Part shown: one piece after another, positions 1-8,575 of the stretch
Position numbering within the stretch: the first letter of the stretch is position 1
Layout of the letters: the number at the start of each line of letters is the position of its first letter
Source: Betaproteobacteria bacterium
Lineage (GTDB): Bacteria; Pseudomonadota; Gammaproteobacteria; Burkholderiales; Burkholderiaceae_F
Assembly: GCA_016861185.1 (NCBI GenBank)
Contig: BOKW01000002.1
Location: 434,001-498,000, forward strand
Length of the DNA: 64,000 nucleotides
Reading direction: 5' to 3'
Translations under genes and position numbers: made by a program
The notes under the pieces: model-generated
What the model saw: the letters and a program-made list of their open reading frames with translations, nothing else
Told to the model about the DNA's origin: nothing
Database searches by the model: none

Positions 1-345
1 CACTTCCGAATCTACGCGCCGGAGAAGATCCAGTATGCGATCGACCGCTACACCAACGAAGCCAGGCGCCTGTACGGCGTGATGGACAAGCGGCTTGCCG
101 AAGCGCCCTACTTCGCCGGCGAGTACTCGATCGCCGACATCGCGATCTTCCCGTGGACGCGCTCGCACGCGAATCAGGGCGTCGATCTCGCCGACTATCC
201 GAACGTCAAGCGCTGGTACGAGGCGGTCGAGGCGCGGCCGGCAGTTCAGCGCGGCGTGCAGGTGCTCGCCGATCGCCGTAGACCGCAGATGACCGACAAG
301 GACAAGCAGACGCTGTTCGGCTCGACCCAGTACGAGCGCCGCTGA
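1..345 (+). CDS. Glutathione S-transferase, C-terminal part (5' end outside window)
   Basis: The open frame runs in from the window edge and gives 114 residues before the TGA. This is the all-helical C-terminal domain of a GST: the stretch around [15 protein letters not shown] carries the N-capping box and hydrophobic staple (S-x-A-D) typical of the Ure2-like/YfcG group, followed by [17 protein letters not shown]. GSTs of this group conjugate or reduce small molecules with glutathione in the cytosol. The glutathione-binding thioredoxin half is not visible, so the exact subgroup is open. It lies 7 bases upstream of the 2-hydroxy-acid dehydrogenase gene on the same strand, so the two are probably co-transcribed. 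Confidence 0.85.
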   Translation, partial: HFRIYAPEKIQYAIDRYTNEARRLYGVMDKRLAEAPYFAGEYSIADIAIFPWTRSHANQGVDLADYPNVKRWYEAVEARPAVQRGVQVLADRRRPQMTDKDKQTLFGSTQYERR

Positions 346-352
346 GCATCGC

Positions 353-1504
353 ATGGCCGTCATCACCAACATCGAGGACCTGCGCGTCCTCGCGCAGCGG
401 CGCGTGCCGCGGATGTTCTACGACTACGCCGACTCGGGCTCGTGGACCGAAACGACATACCGGGAGAACTCGTCGCAGTTTCAGCGCATCAAGCTGCGCC
501 AGCGGGTGGCCGTCAACATGGATGGGCGCAGCCTGCGCACGACGATGGCCGGGCAGGAGGTCGCGATTCCGGTCGCGCTCGCACCGACCGGGCTGACCGG
601 CATGCAGTGCGCCGACGGCGAGATTCTGGCCGCGCGCGCAGCCGAGAAGTTCGGCGTGCCGTTCACGCTTTCGACGATGAGCATCTGCTCGATCGAGGAC
701 GTCGCCGCGCGCACGACGAAACCGTTCTGGTTCCAGCTGTACGTGATGCGCGACCGCGGTTTCATCGAGCGGCTGATCGAGCGCGCCAAGGCGGCGAAGT
801 GCTCGGCGCTGATGCTGACGCTCGACCTGCAGATCCTCGGCCAGCGCCACAAGGATCTGAAGAACGGCCTGTCGGCGCCCCCGCGCCTGACGCTGCGCAA
901 CGTGCTGAACATGATGACCAAGCCGCGCTGGTGCCTCGGCATGCTGGGCACGCGCCGGCGCCAGTTCGGCAACATCGTCGGACACGTGAGCGGCGTCGAG
1001 AACATGAGTTCGCTGTCGGCCTGGACCGCGCAGCAGTTCGACCCGACGCTGAACTGGAACGACGTCGAGTGGGTCAAGAAGCGCTGGGGCGGACCGCTGA
1101 TCCTCAAGGGGATCATGGACGCCGAGGACGCGAGGCTCGCCGCGGCCACCGGCGCCGACGCGCTCGTCGTCAGCAATCACGGCGGCCGCCAGCTCGACGG
1201 CGCACCCGCGGCGATCGACGTGCTGCCGGCGATCGCCGACGCGGTGGGCTCGAAGATCGAAGTGTGGCTCGACAGCGGAATCCGCTCGGGCCAGGACGTA
1301 TTGAAGGCTGTCGCGCTCGGCGCGCGCGGCACGCTGATCGGCCGGGCCTTCCTCTACGGACTCGGCGCGCTCGGTGAAGCGGGCGTGACCAAGTGCCTCG
1401 AGATCATCGCCAAGGAGCTCGACCTGACCATGGCGTTCTGCGGCCGCCGCAACATCCGCGAGGTCGACCGCTCGATCCTGGTGCCCGGCACCTATCCGCA
1501 GTGA
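353..1504 (+). CDS. lldD: FMN-dependent L-lactate / 2-hydroxy-acid dehydrogenase
   Basis: 383 residues, the normal length for the glycolate oxidase / LldD family, which oxidises L-2-hydroxy acids to 2-oxo acids with FMN and passes electrons to the respiratory chain or to O2. Visible landmarks are the N-terminal tyrosine segment FYDYADSG (residues 22-29), FQLYVMRDR with the substrate tyrosine, and SNHGGRQLDG with catalytic His near residue 276, matching His275 of E. coli LldD. The C-terminal half shows the FMN phosphate-binding DSGIRSG and GRAFLYG segments. L-lactate is the likeliest substrate, but glycolate or mandelate relatives look similar. ATG start, 7 bases after the GST gene; it converges on the DUF1178 gene with only 27 bases between. 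Confidence 0.85.
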   Translation: MAVITNIEDLRVLAQRRVPRMFYDYADSGSWTETTYRENSSQFQRIKLRQRVAVNMDGRSLRTTMAGQEVAIPVALAPTGLTGMQCADGEILAARAAEKFGVPFTLSTMSICSIEDVAARTTKPFWFQLYVMRDRGFIERLIERAKAAKCSALMLTLDLQILGQRHKDLKNGLSAPPRLTLRNVLNMMTKPRWCLGMLGTRRRQFGNIVGHVSGVENMSSLSAWTAQQFDPTLNWNDVEWVKKRWGGPLILKGIMDAEDARLAAATGADALVVSNHGGRQLDGAPAAIDVLPAIADAVGSKIEVWLDSGIRSGQDVLKAVALGARGTLIGRAFLYGLGALGEAGVTKCLEIIAKELDLTMAFCGRRNIREVDRSILVPGTYPQ

Positions 1505-1531
1505 AACGCGCGCAGCGGCGCGGCGGATCGA

Positions 1532-1972
1532 CTACTGCAGCGGATCCTTCAGCAGGTGGGCGAACGGCAGCGGCATCACATTGATGCCCTCGTCCTCGAG
1601 CGCCTCGGCCTCCTGCTTCGACGTGACGCCACGGATGCCGCGTTCGGGCGCTTCCTTGTAGTGGATCCTGCGCGCCTCCTCGGCGAAACGCTCGCCGACG
1701 TCCTCTGTGTTGGCCGCGATCTCGCGCGCCATCTTGACCAGCAGCGCCTGCATCTGCGCCGCGGTCGGCAGGGCAGCTTCCTGCTTGTGCTCCGCCGGCG
1801 CCGCGAGATTCAGCCGCGGCGCGCTCGGCAGTCGCCGCACCTGCTTCGAGCCGCATAACGGACACTCGAGCAGCCCGCGCGTCTGCTGCGACTCGAAGTC
1901 GCCGTCCGACCTGAACCATCCCTCGAACGGGTGTTCGTTGTCGCAGCGCAGATCGAAGACTTTCAGTGCCAT
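1532..1972 (-). CDS. DUF1178 family protein
   Basis: 146 residues. The N-terminus MALKVFDLRCDNEHPFEGWF followed by CPLCGSK (a CxxC knuckle) is characteristic of DUF1178, a conserved proteobacterial family of unknown function; the middle is an Ala/Gln-rich linker and the C-terminus a conserved segment with GEINV-like GINVMPLP. A zinc-ribbon-like N-terminal fold is an inference from the Cys spacing. The ATG lies only 10 bases beyond the encoded CCA end of tRNA-Leu, with just a weak CCAGG before it, so it is most likely expressed from the tRNA transcript. No function is assigned. Confidence 0.85.
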   Translation of the reverse strand: MALKVFDLRCDNEHPFEGWFRSDGDFESQQTRGLLECPLCGSKQVRRLPSAPRLNLAAPAEHKQEAALPTAAQMQALLVKMAREIAANTEDVGERFAEEARRIHYKEAPERGIRGVTSKQEAEALEDEGINVMPLPFAHLLKDPLQ

Positions 1973-1982
1973 CCTGGTCGGG

Positions 1983-2073
1983 TGGTGCCGCGGGCCGGAA
2001 TCGAACCGGCATGCTCGCTTTCGCTTGCGGCGGATTTTAAGTCCGCTGTGTCTACCAGTTTCACCACCGCGGC
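1983..2073 (-). tRNA. tRNA-Leu (anticodon UAA)
   Basis: Folded by hand on the minus strand: acceptor stem GCCGCGG pairs with CCGCGGC, discriminator A, encoded CCA (1983-1985). The anticodon stem GCGGA/TCCGC holds the loop CTTAAAA, giving UAA. The T arm GCCGG-TTCGATT-CCGGC is intact and the long class II variable arm (around CGCAAGCGAAAGCG) is as expected for leucine. It is the third gene of the Gly-Cys-Leu tRNA operon. Confidence 0.97.
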
Positions 2074-2115
2074 ATCCGCGCGCTCACGAGCGTGGCGGCG
2101 TGAGCATCGAGAGAT

Positions 2116-2189
2116 TGGAGGCGGGGGTCGGAATCGAACCGGCGTACACGGATTTGCAGTCCGCTGCATGGCCACTCTGCCACCCCGCC
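2116..2189 (-). tRNA. tRNA-Cys (anticodon GCA)
   Basis: Minus-strand cloverleaf of 74 nt including encoded CCA (2116-2118). The acceptor GGCGGGG pairs with CCCCGCC; the discriminator is U, the main cysteine identity base. The anticodon loop reads CTGCAAA, giving GCA, and the T arm carries GGTTCGATTCC. It lies between tRNA-Gly and tRNA-Leu in one operon. Confidence 0.97.
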
Positions 2190-2266
2190 GCGCGATGCAT
2201 TGTAGCGGCGCCCGGTGCGGGACACCGGAAGAAAAAGGGGAAGCGCTCGGCTTCCCCTTCGGCAAC

Positions 2267-2342
2267 TGGAGCGGGAAACGAGTCTCGAACTCGCGACCTC
2301 AACCTTGGCAAGGTTGCGCTCTACCAACTGAGCTATTCCCGC
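2267..2342 (-). tRNA. tRNA-Gly (anticodon GCC)
   Basis: Minus-strand cloverleaf of 76 nt with encoded CCA (2267-2269). Acceptor GCGGGAA pairs with TTCCCGC, D arm AGCTCAGTTGGTAGAGC, anticodon loop TTGCCAA, T arm CGAGTTCGAGACTCG. It is the first gene of the tRNA operon, directly behind a consensus sigma-70 promoter. Confidence 0.97.
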
Positions 2343-2354
2343 GAAGAGGCGCGA

Positions 2355-2382
2355 ATTATAGCGGCGGCATCCTCTCTGTCAA
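2355..2382 (-). promoter_or_regulatory. Consensus sigma-70 promoter of the tRNA operon
   Basis: On the minus strand TTGACA (2382-2377), a 16-base spacer and TATAAT (2360-2355) match the consensus in all 12 positions. The bases after the -10 are G/C rich (TCGCGCC), the discriminator type found at stringently controlled stable-RNA promoters. Predicted start is near 2348, just ahead of tRNA-Gly. Confidence 0.9.
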
Positions 2383-2402
2383 AAGCCTCGGTCGTCCGGG
2401 CC

Positions 2403-2981
2403 TCACGCCCGATCGCGTTCGACCAGGTGCGGCCACGCGAGCTTCAGGTAGTACAGCATCGAGTACACCGTCAGCGCCGCGGCGATGTAGATCAGCCAGG
2501 TGCCGATCGTGGCGACCGGGATCATGCCGAACAGCGGGTCGTGGTACAGCAGCACCGGGATCGCAACCATCTGCATGATGGTCTTCAGCTTGCCGAGCCA
2601 GTTGACCGCCACGCTGGCGGAGGCGCCGATCTGCGCCATCCACTCGCGCAGCGCCGAGACGGTGATCTCGCGGCCGACGATCACGAGCGCGACGAACTCG
2701 TCGACGCGGCCGAGCGCGAGCAGCACGACCAGCGCCGCACACACCATCAGCTTGTCGGCGACCGGGTCCAGGAAGGCGCCGAGCCGCGTGATCTGTCCGT
2801 ACTTGCGCGCGAGATAGCCGTCGAAGCCGTCGGTGATCGCCGCCAGCGTGAACAGCGCGCACGCGGAGGCGTTCTTCCAGTGCGCCGGCAGCAGCGCGTC
2901 AGGCAGATAGAACACGCCGACGACCATCGGGATCATCGCGATCCGCGCCCAGGTCAGCACCATCGGCATGTTCAGCGGCAT
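2403..2981 (-). CDS. pgsA: CDP-diacylglycerol--glycerol-3-phosphate 3-phosphatidyltransferase
   Basis: 192 residues. It makes phosphatidylglycerol phosphate from CDP-diacylglycerol and glycerol-3-phosphate in the inner membrane, the first committed step to phosphatidylglycerol and cardiolipin. The CDP-alcohol phosphatidyltransferase motif is seen as DGFDGYLAR, then G and LDPVADK (around residues 51-77), with the expected Asp pattern, within a set of hydrophobic helices. The length is normal for PgsA. It sits 6 bases after uvrC, a common proteobacterial pairing, and is followed by the tRNA operon with its own promoter. Confidence 0.94.
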   Translation of the reverse strand: MPLNMPMVLTWARIAMIPMVVGVFYLPDALLPAHWKNASACALFTLAAITDGFDGYLARKYGQITRLGAFLDPVADKLMVCAALVVLLALGRVDEFVALVIVGREITVSALREWMAQIGASASVAVNWLGKLKTIMQMVAIPVLLYHDPLFGMIPVATIGTWLIYIAAALTVYSMLYYLKLAWPHLVERDRA

Positions 2982-2987
2982 TGACGT

Positions 2988-4847
2988 TCAACCGGGTTGT
3001 CCGTGCAGTTGCGCGTAGATGCGCTCGGCGAGCTTACGCGAAACGCCTTGGACCTGAGCGATGTCCTCGATCGAAGCCGCGCGCAACCCGCGCAGCCCGC
3101 CGAAGCGCGCGAGCAGCTTCTGACGCCGCTTCGGCCCGATGCCGTCGAGCTCCTCGAGCTGCGAGGTTTGTCGCGCCTTCGCGCGCCGCGCACGCATGCC
3201 GGTGATCGCGAAGCGGTGCGCTTCGTCGCGGATCTGCGTGATCAGCATCAGCGCCTGCGACTCGCGGCCGAGTCGCAGCGGCGGCCGGCCATCGGCAAAC
3301 ACCAGTTCCTCCAGCCCGACCTTGCGTCCTTCCCCCTTGGCGACGCCGACGATGACACCGCTGTCGAGGCCCAGTTCCTCGAACACCTGCTTCGCGACGG
3401 ACACCTGCCCCTGCCCGCCGTCGACCAGCACGAGGTTGGGCAGACTGCCCTCGCCGCGCGCCACCGGCGTATAGCGCCGGGTCAGCACCTGGCGCATCGC
3501 CGCGTAGTCGTCGCCGGCGGTGATGCCTTCGATGTTGAAGCGGCGGTACTCGGCCGGCCGCATCGCGTGGTCGTGATAGACGACGCACGATGCCTGCGTC
3601 GCCTCCCCCATCGTGTGGCTCACGTCGAAGCACTCGACGCGCAGCTTCGCGGGATCGCCGCCCTCCAGCTCGATCCCCAGCGTCTCCACGAGCGCGCGCG
3701 TGCGGGCGGCCTGCGACCCTTCTTCGGCGAGCCGGCGCGCCAGCGCGAGCTTCGCATTCGCCTCGGCCATTTCCAGCCAGCGGCGCCGCTGGCCCTGCGG
3801 CTGGCGCAGGATCTGGACGCGGCGCGCGCCATCGTCGAGCATCGCCTGCAGTTCGACTGCGTCAACGTCCGCGTTGACGATCAGCACCCCGGGCGGCGCG
3901 TGCTCGGCGTAATGCTGCGAGATGAACGCCTCGAGGATTTCGGCCTCATCGGCGCCGGCGTCGCCGCCGCGCGCCGCAGCGGCCGGAAAGTACGGCTTGT
4001 CGCCGAGGTGGCGGCCGCCGCGCACCATCGCGAGGTTGACGCAGGCCTGCCCGCCGTCCAGCGCCACCGCGATCACATCGGCATCGGTGTCGCCGCCGGT
4101 CGTGTCGACCGCCTGCTGGTGCAGCACGCGCGCGAGCGACCCGAGCTGATCGCGCACCGCGGCCGCCTGCTCGAACTGCAGGGCGTCGGCGAGCGACTGC
4201 ATCCGTGCCTCCAGTTCGGCGATCACCTCGCTCGTCTGCCCGCGCAGGAAGCGCACCGCGCGATCGACGTCCTGCGCGTAGGCTGCGGCGTCGATCAGCC
4301 CGACGCAGGGCGCGCTGCAGCGCTGGATCTGGTGCAGCAGGCAGGGGCGCGAGCGGTGGTTGAACACGCTGTCTTCGCAGGTGCGCAGCCGGAACACTTT
4401 CTGCAGGATCTGGATGCTGTCCTTGACCGCCCACGCGTTCGGATACGGGCCGAAGTAGCGGGCCTTCCGATCGGTCGCGCCGCGGTAGTAGGCGATGCGC
4501 GGGAAACGATGGTCGGTGAACCTGAGGTACGGGTAGGACTTGTCGTCGCGGAACAGGATGTTGTAGCGCGGCGCGAGCGACTTGATCAGGTTGTTTTCGA
4601 GCAGCAGCGCCTCGGCTTCCGAGCGCGTGACGGTCGTTTCGATCGCGGCCACGCGCGCGAGCATGTGCGCGGTGCGCGGGCCCACCCCCTTGTTGAAGTA
4701 CGACGCGACGCGCTTCTTCAGATCGCGCGCCTTGCCGACGTAAAGGACGTTGCCCGCCGCGTCGAGCATCCGGTACACGCCCGGAAGCTGCGGCAGGCGG
4801 TCGACGACGGCGCGGGGATCGAAGGCTTCGACGCTGGGGTCGGGCAC
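2988..4847 (-). CDS. uvrC: Excinuclease ABC subunit C
   Basis: 619 residues from a GTG at 4847, close to the 610 of E. coli UvrC. UvrC makes both incisions in nucleotide excision repair after UvrA/UvrB have loaded. The N-terminal GIY-YIG nuclease is clear (GVY at 23-25, [13 protein letters not shown] at 35-47), then a UVR domain for UvrB contact ([20 protein letters not shown]), the RNase H-like second nuclease ([26 protein letters not shown]) and C-terminal helix-hairpin-helix motifs ([13 protein letters not shown]). The frame stays open to a TTG at 4955, but that would run into the first bases of the divergent efp gene and adds unconserved residues, so the GTG is preferred; its ribosome site is weak. 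Confidence 0.93.
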   Translation of the reverse strand: MPDPSVEAFDPRAVVDRLPQLPGVYRMLDAAGNVLYVGKARDLKKRVASYFNKGVGPRTAHMLARVAAIETTVTRSEAEALLLENNLIKSLAPRYNILFRDDKSYPYLRFTDHRFPRIAYYRGATDRKARYFGPYPNAWAVKDSIQILQKVFRLRTCEDSVFNHRSRPCLLHQIQRCSAPCVGLIDAAAYAQDVDRAVRFLRGQTSEVIAELEARMQSLADALQFEQAAAVRDQLGSLARVLHQQAVDTTGGDTDADVIAVALDGGQACVNLAMVRGGRHLGDKPYFPAAAARGGDAGADEAEILEAFISQHYAEHAPPGVLIVNADVDAVELQAMLDDGARRVQILRQPQGQRRRWLEMAEANAKLALARRLAEEGSQAARTRALVETLGIELEGGDPAKLRVECFDVSHTMGEATQASCVVYHDHAMRPAEYRRFNIEGITAGDDYAAMRQVLTRRYTPVARGEGSLPNLVLVDGGQGQVSVAKQVFEELGLDSGVIVGVAKGEGRKVGLEELVFADGRPPLRLGRESQALMLITQIRDEAHRFAITGMRARRAKARQTSQLEELDGIGPKRRQKLLARFGGLRGLRAASIEDIAQVQGVSRKLAERIYAQLHGQPG

Positions 4848-4868
4848 GGTCGGACGGACTCGCCCGCC

Positions 4869-4874
4869 TATAAT
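4869..4874 (+). promoter_or_regulatory. Candidate -10 element for efp
   Basis: A perfect TATAAT lies 81 bases before the efp ATG, in otherwise very GC-rich sequence. No convincing -35 hexamer is found 16-18 bases upstream and there is no TG extension, so it is a candidate only. The leader that would follow contains a GC hairpin (GGCGGC/GCCGCC around 4920-4934). Confidence 0.5.
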
Positions 4875-4954
4875 GGCCGGCTTTCCGGAAACACAATGCC
4901 TCGATTCTACGAGGCGCGGCGGCGGCTCCGCCGCCCTACCCGCAGGAAACTCCA

Positions 4955-5521
4955 ATGGCCAAGATCCTCGCCACCGAAATCCGCGCCGGCAACCTGATCG
5001 AATGGGACAAGCGCCTGTGGCGCGTGCTGAAGAGCTACCACGTGCACGTCGGCGGCCGCGGCGGCGCGTACATGCAGCTCGAGATGAAGGACATCGAAAG
5101 CGGGCAGAAGCGCAACGAACGGCTTTCCACCGACGAGAAGGTCGAGCGTCCGTACATCGACAAGCGCCGGATGGTCTACTCGTACCAGGACGGCGACAGT
5201 TACGTCTTCATGGACAACGAAACCTACGAGCAGCTCACGCTCTCGGCGGAGTACCTGGAGGGTCAGTCGGGCTACCTGCTGCCGAACATGGAAGTCGACA
5301 TCAACTTCCACAACGGCCGCACGATCGGCGTCGAGTTGCCCGCCACCGTCGTTCTGGAGGTGGTGGAAACCGAGCCGGCAATCAAGAACGCGACCGCGAC
5401 GACGACCTTCAAGCCGGCGAGGATGGAGACGGGCATCACCGTTCAGGTGCCGCCGTTCGTCAACGCGGGCGAGAAGATCCGCGTCAAGACCGACGACGGC
5501 AGCTACGTCGAGCGGGCGTGA
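4955..5521 (+). CDS. efp: Translation elongation factor P, atypical (Arg at the modification loop)
   Basis: 188 residues with the three beta-barrel domains of EF-P, which binds between the ribosomal P and E sites and relieves stalling at proline runs. The C-terminal signature is visible ([16 protein letters not shown], then [12 protein letters not shown]). Two things are odd. First, the loop that usually presents a modified Lys (PGKG) reads HVGGRGGAY, with Arg35 at the tip. Second, the body ([25 protein letters not shown]-like [16 protein letters not shown]) resembles the alphaproteobacterial type rather than the usual betaproteobacterial EF-P with its KSGRNSA-like loop, rhamnosylated on Arg by EarP. 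No earP, epmA or epmB gene is in this window. A 7-bp inverted repeat (5537-5543 with 5553-5559) follows the gene and may help end transcription. Confidence 0.9.
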   Translation: MAKILATEIRAGNLIEWDKRLWRVLKSYHVHVGGRGGAYMQLEMKDIESGQKRNERLSTDEKVERPYIDKRRMVYSYQDGDSYVFMDNETYEQLTLSAEYLEGQSGYLLPNMEVDINFHNGRTIGVELPATVVLEVVETEPAIKNATATTTFKPARMETGITVQVPPFVNAGEKIRVKTDDGSYVERA

Positions 5522-5570
5522 GCCGCTGCGCGGCGTGATGCCGTACGGGCGGCGGCATCCGCCGTCGCCT

Positions 5571-6599
5571 TCAGGCAAGCGCAGCGCGCCACGCGTCGAG
5601 ATCGGACCGAGCGCCGCGATACAACTCGCTCGCGCGCAATTCGTCCATCGTCGGCGCCGGGCCGCGTGGGCGCAACCGTTCGAGCCGCTGCGCGAACGCT
5701 TCGGTCCGGTGCCACCGGATTCCGGCCAGGGCGCGATCCGCAGCTGCGGGGTTGTTGCACACGAGAACGAAGTCGCAACCGGCAGCGAGCGCGGCCTGCG
5801 CGCTCTGCGCGATATCGCCGGCCACGCGCGCGCCTTCCATCGACAGGTCGTCGCTGAACACTGCGCCGGTGAAGCCGAGCCGACCGCGCAGCACGTCCTC
5901 GATCCAGATCCGCGAGAAGCCGGCCGGCTGCCGGTCGACCTTCGAGTAGATCACGTGCGCCGGCATCACGGACGCGAGCGATGCGCCGAGCCAGCGGTAC
6001 GGCGCGGCGTCGGCGTGCAGGATCTCGTTCAGCGAACGCTCGTCGACCGGAATCGCGACGTGCGAATCGGCTTCGGCCCAGCCGTGCCCCGGGAAGTGCT
6101 TGCCGCAGTTGGCCATGCCGGCGAGCAGCAGGCCATGCGCGAGATGATTCGCGAGCATCGCGACGACGCGCGCGTCGGCGTGCAGCGCGCGGTCGCCGAT
6201 CACTCCGCTGCGGCCCCACGCCAGATCGAGCACCGGCGTGAAGCTCAGATCCACGCCGTGCGCGCGCAGCTCCGCGCCGAGCACGTAGCCGGCCGACACC
6301 GCGGTCCGGCACGCGAGCAGCACGTCCTGGTCCCACAACTTGCCGAGTTCCTGCATGGCCGGAATCGCGGTGAAGCCGTCGCGGAAGCGCTGCACGCGTC
6401 CGCCTTCGTGGTCGACCGCGATCAGCAGGGGCGGCGAGCGCAGCGCGTGGATTTCCGCGGTCAGCTCGGCGAGCTGCCGGTTCGACGCGAAGTTGCGCGC
6501 GAACAGGATCACCATGCCGACCAGCGGGTGCGCAAGCCGCGCGCGCTCCGCCGCGGTCAGCGACTTGCCTTCGATGTCGACGACGATCGGCCCCGGCAT
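5571..6599 (-). CDS. nagZ: Beta-N-acetylhexosaminidase (peptidoglycan recycling)
   Basis: 342 residues, the usual NagZ length. This cytosolic family 3 glycosidase removes N-acetylglucosamine from anhydromuropeptides imported during cell-wall recycling. Visible landmarks are AVDHEGGRVQRF, the catalytic-loop motif KHFPGHGWAEADSH with its Asp-His pair, and the nucleophile segment FSDDLSMEGA. It is the last gene of the lepA-to-nagZ block, starting 12 bases downstream of acpS. It converges on efp. Confidence 0.94.
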   Translation of the reverse strand: MPGPIVVDIEGKSLTAAERARLAHPLVGMVILFARNFASNRQLAELTAEIHALRSPPLLIAVDHEGGRVQRFRDGFTAIPAMQELGKLWDQDVLLACRTAVSAGYVLGAELRAHGVDLSFTPVLDLAWGRSGVIGDRALHADARVVAMLANHLAHGLLLAGMANCGKHFPGHGWAEADSHVAIPVDERSLNEILHADAAPYRWLGASLASVMPAHVIYSKVDRQPAGFSRIWIEDVLRGRLGFTGAVFSDDLSMEGARVAGDIAQSAQAALAAGCDFVLVCNNPAAADRALAGIRWHRTEAFAQRLERLRPRGPAPTMDELRASELYRGARSDLDAWRAALA

Positions 6600-6611
6600 C
6601 GCTCTCCTCCG

Positions 6612-7013
6612 TCATTCCTGGTCCGCGATCTCGGCCACAGCGTACGCCATCGCCACGGTCCGCTCGTCGGTGACCGAGATGTGCAGCCGCAGCCCGCGCG
6701 CCCGCAGAAAGCGCGCCAGCTCGCCATGCGCGATCGCGACCGGGCGGCCCGACGGCGCATTGACGATCTCGACCGCGCGCCAGGTCATCGGCAGCCGCAT
6801 GCCGAGCCCCAGCGCCTTGGAAATCGCCTCCTTCGCCGCGAAACGCGTGGCGAGGTAGGCGAGCCCGCGCTGCGGCGAGCGCTGCGTGCGCGCCGCAAGC
6901 CGTTCCAGTTCCTGCGGTCCCAGGATGCGTTGCGCGAAGCGTTCGCCGAAGCGCGCCTGCGCCTGCGCGATCCGTTCGATCTCGATCAGGTCGGTCCCGA
7001 TGCCGAAGATCAC
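6612..7013 (-). CDS. acpS: Holo-[acyl-carrier-protein] synthase
   Basis: 133 residues. It transfers 4'-phosphopantetheine from CoA to the Ser of ACP; the substrate acpP lies further along at 19.1 kb. The Mg/CoA-binding motifs are clear: GTDL with Asp8 and FAAKEA with Glu62. The C-terminus has HISVTDE where SISH(D/E) is usual. The start is a GTG whose first bases overlap the pdxJ stop (GTGA), the common pdxJ-acpS coupling. Confidence 0.94.
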   Translation of the reverse strand: MIFGIGTDLIEIERIAQAQARFGERFAQRILGPQELERLAARTQRSPQRGLAYLATRFAAKEAISKALGLGMRLPMTWRAVEIVNAPSGRPVAIAHGELARFLRARGLRLHISVTDERTVAMAYAVAEIADQE

Positions 7014-7768
7014 CGCAGTTCCCGCAGCGCCGCGCCGGCGCGCCGGATCTCGGCCTGGTACATCCGCACCGTCGCGGCCAGGCCGAACTCGAGCGCATCG
7101 GCGATCAGCGCGTGGCCGATCGACACCTCGTCTACGCCCGGCACTGCCGAGAGAAAGGTCGCGAGATTGTGTCGATTCAGGTCATGGCCGGCATTGACGC
7201 CCACTCCCGCGGCGAGCGCCGCCCGCGCAGCCTCCACATAACGCCGCAGCACCGCGTCCTGCTCGGCGTTTCCAAAAGCGCGGGCATACGGCTCGGTGTA
7301 CAGCTCGACGCGGTCCGCGCCTGCGGCTTTCGCATACGCCATCGCTGCCGGCTCCGGCTCCATGAACAGGCTGACGCGCACGCCCAGCGCGCGCGCCTCC
7401 TCGATGTAGGGTCGCAGCCCCTCCGTATCGGCCGGCAGATTCCACCCGTGGTCGGACGTGAACGCGCCGGTTTCGTCGGGCACGAACGTGCACTGGTGCG
7501 GCCGGACCTGCCGCACGAACTCCATCAGCCCATGGAATGGATTGCCTTCGATGTTGAACTCGGCGGCCGGCCAGCGTTTCAGCAGTTCGGCCAATTCCGC
7601 CACGTCCGGCGCGCGCACGTGGCGCCCGTCGGGACGCGGATGCACGGTGATGCCGTCGGCGCCCGCTTCGAGCGCGAGCGTGGCCGCATGCGTGACGCTC
7701 GGAATGCCGATCGTGCGCGTGTTGCGCAGCAGGGCGACCTTGTTGAGATTGACGCTGAGCTGGGTCAT
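7010..7768 (-). CDS. pdxJ: Pyridoxine 5'-phosphate synthase
   Basis: 252 residues, a TIM barrel that condenses 1-deoxyxylulose 5-phosphate with 3-amino-2-oxopropyl phosphate to pyridoxine 5'-phosphate (vitamin B6). Signature stretches are LSVNLNKVALLRNTR at the N-terminus, TVHPRPDGRH with catalytic His, EFNIEGNP, and GVNAGHDLN near the C-terminus. It stands between recO and acpS, the classic order, with a 15-base gap after recO and a 4-base overlap with acpS. Confidence 0.96.
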   Translation of the reverse strand: MTQLSVNLNKVALLRNTRTIGIPSVTHAATLALEAGADGITVHPRPDGRHVRAPDVAELAELLKRWPAAEFNIEGNPFHGLMEFVRQVRPHQCTFVPDETGAFTSDHGWNLPADTEGLRPYIEEARALGVRVSLFMEPEPAAMAYAKAAGADRVELYTEPYARAFGNAEQDAVLRRYVEAARAALAAGVGVNAGHDLNRHNLATFLSAVPGVDEVSIGHALIADALEFGLAATVRMYQAEIRRAGAALRELR

Positions 7769-7783
7769 CGGGCCCGTCGACCG

Positions 7784-8575
7784 CTACAACTGCCTGAGAT
7801 CCTGCAGGATGCGCCGCGTGTTCAGCGGCTTGCCGTTCAGATGGTAACGAATCAGCTGCCGCAGCACGGCCTTCGCCTCGACTGCCGCACGCGGATCGCT
7901 GAAGTCGCGCCGCGCGAGCGCCAGCACCGTCGCGCCGCCGATCTGAAGCTCGTCGCGTGCTTCGTCGTACCCGGCGCCCGGCGCCACGCGCCGTACGCCG
8001 TGCTGGCCGTCGATCCGGTAGCGCGCCTGCGCATCGATCGGTTCGCCGTCGCTGCAGCGGTCGAACGCCGGCGCGTACCCGGTTTCGCGCAGCAGATCGA
8101 GCTCGAACTCGCGCAGCGCGCCCTGCCGCTCGGAACCTTCGTTCGCATCGCCGGCGAGCACGTGCAGCGTGTGCACGTAGCTCGAAAAAAGCCCCTCATG
8201 CGGGTCGCCGCGCGCGACGAGGCGGACCAGCAACTCGTTCAGATAGAAGGCCGCGAGCAGCGCATCGCCGCGCAGCGGCGCGAGCCCGCCGCACCACTCC
8301 GCGCGCACCAGCGACTTGATCTCGTTGCGACCGCTCCACGACAGCGCGAGCGGGCAGAACGGCGCGAGCAGGCCGCGGAACTGCGACGTCGGCCGCTTGG
8401 CGCCGCGCGCGACCAGCGCGATCCGACCGAAGTCGCGCGTCAGCACCTCGACGATCTGGCTCGTCTCGCGCCAGGGATACGCGTGCAGCACGAAACCCGG
8501 CTGCTGGTCGACGCGCGTATCGCTCGCGCGTCGCGGGCGCGCCGCGGGCCGCGCCTCGACGATCGCGTCATTCAT
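7784..8575 (-). CDS. recO: DNA repair protein RecO
   Basis: 263 residues. RecO works with RecF and RecR to load RecA on gapped single-stranded DNA. The N-terminal OB fold is recognisable from GFVLHAYPWRETSQIVEVLTRD and VARGAKRPTSQFRGLL; the helical part contains FYLNELLVRL and the C-terminus LNGKPLNTRRILQDL. About 25 poorly conserved residues precede the OB fold. The gene overlaps the end of era by 8 bases, as in many proteobacterial era-recO pairs. Confidence 0.93.
   Translation of the reverse strand: MNDAIVEARPAARPRRASDTRVDQQPGFVLHAYPWRETSQIVEVLTRDFGRIALVARGAKRPTSQFRGLLAPFCPLALSWSGRNEIKSLVRAEWCGGLAPLRGDALLAAFYLNELLVRLVARGDPHEGLFSSYVHTLHVLAGDANEGSERQGALREFELDLLRETGYAPAFDRCSDGEPIDAQARYRIDGQHGVRRVAPGAGYDEARDELQIGGATVLALARRDFSDPRAAVEAKAVLRQLIRYHLNGKPLNTRRILQDLRQL

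Noticed and set aside
4848..4955. Extended uvrC start at the TTG at 4955
   Set aside because: It would begin inside the first bases of divergent efp and adds 36 residues not fitting the UvrC N-terminus; the GTG at 4847 gives the normal length.
2997..4997. Long open frame on the plus strand opposite uvrC (and similar ones opposite nagZ, lepA, clpB and rne)
   Set aside because: High GC leaves few stops on the antisense strand; these frames are rich in Arg, Ala and Gly, have no ribosome sites or motifs, and lie fully over well-recognised genes.
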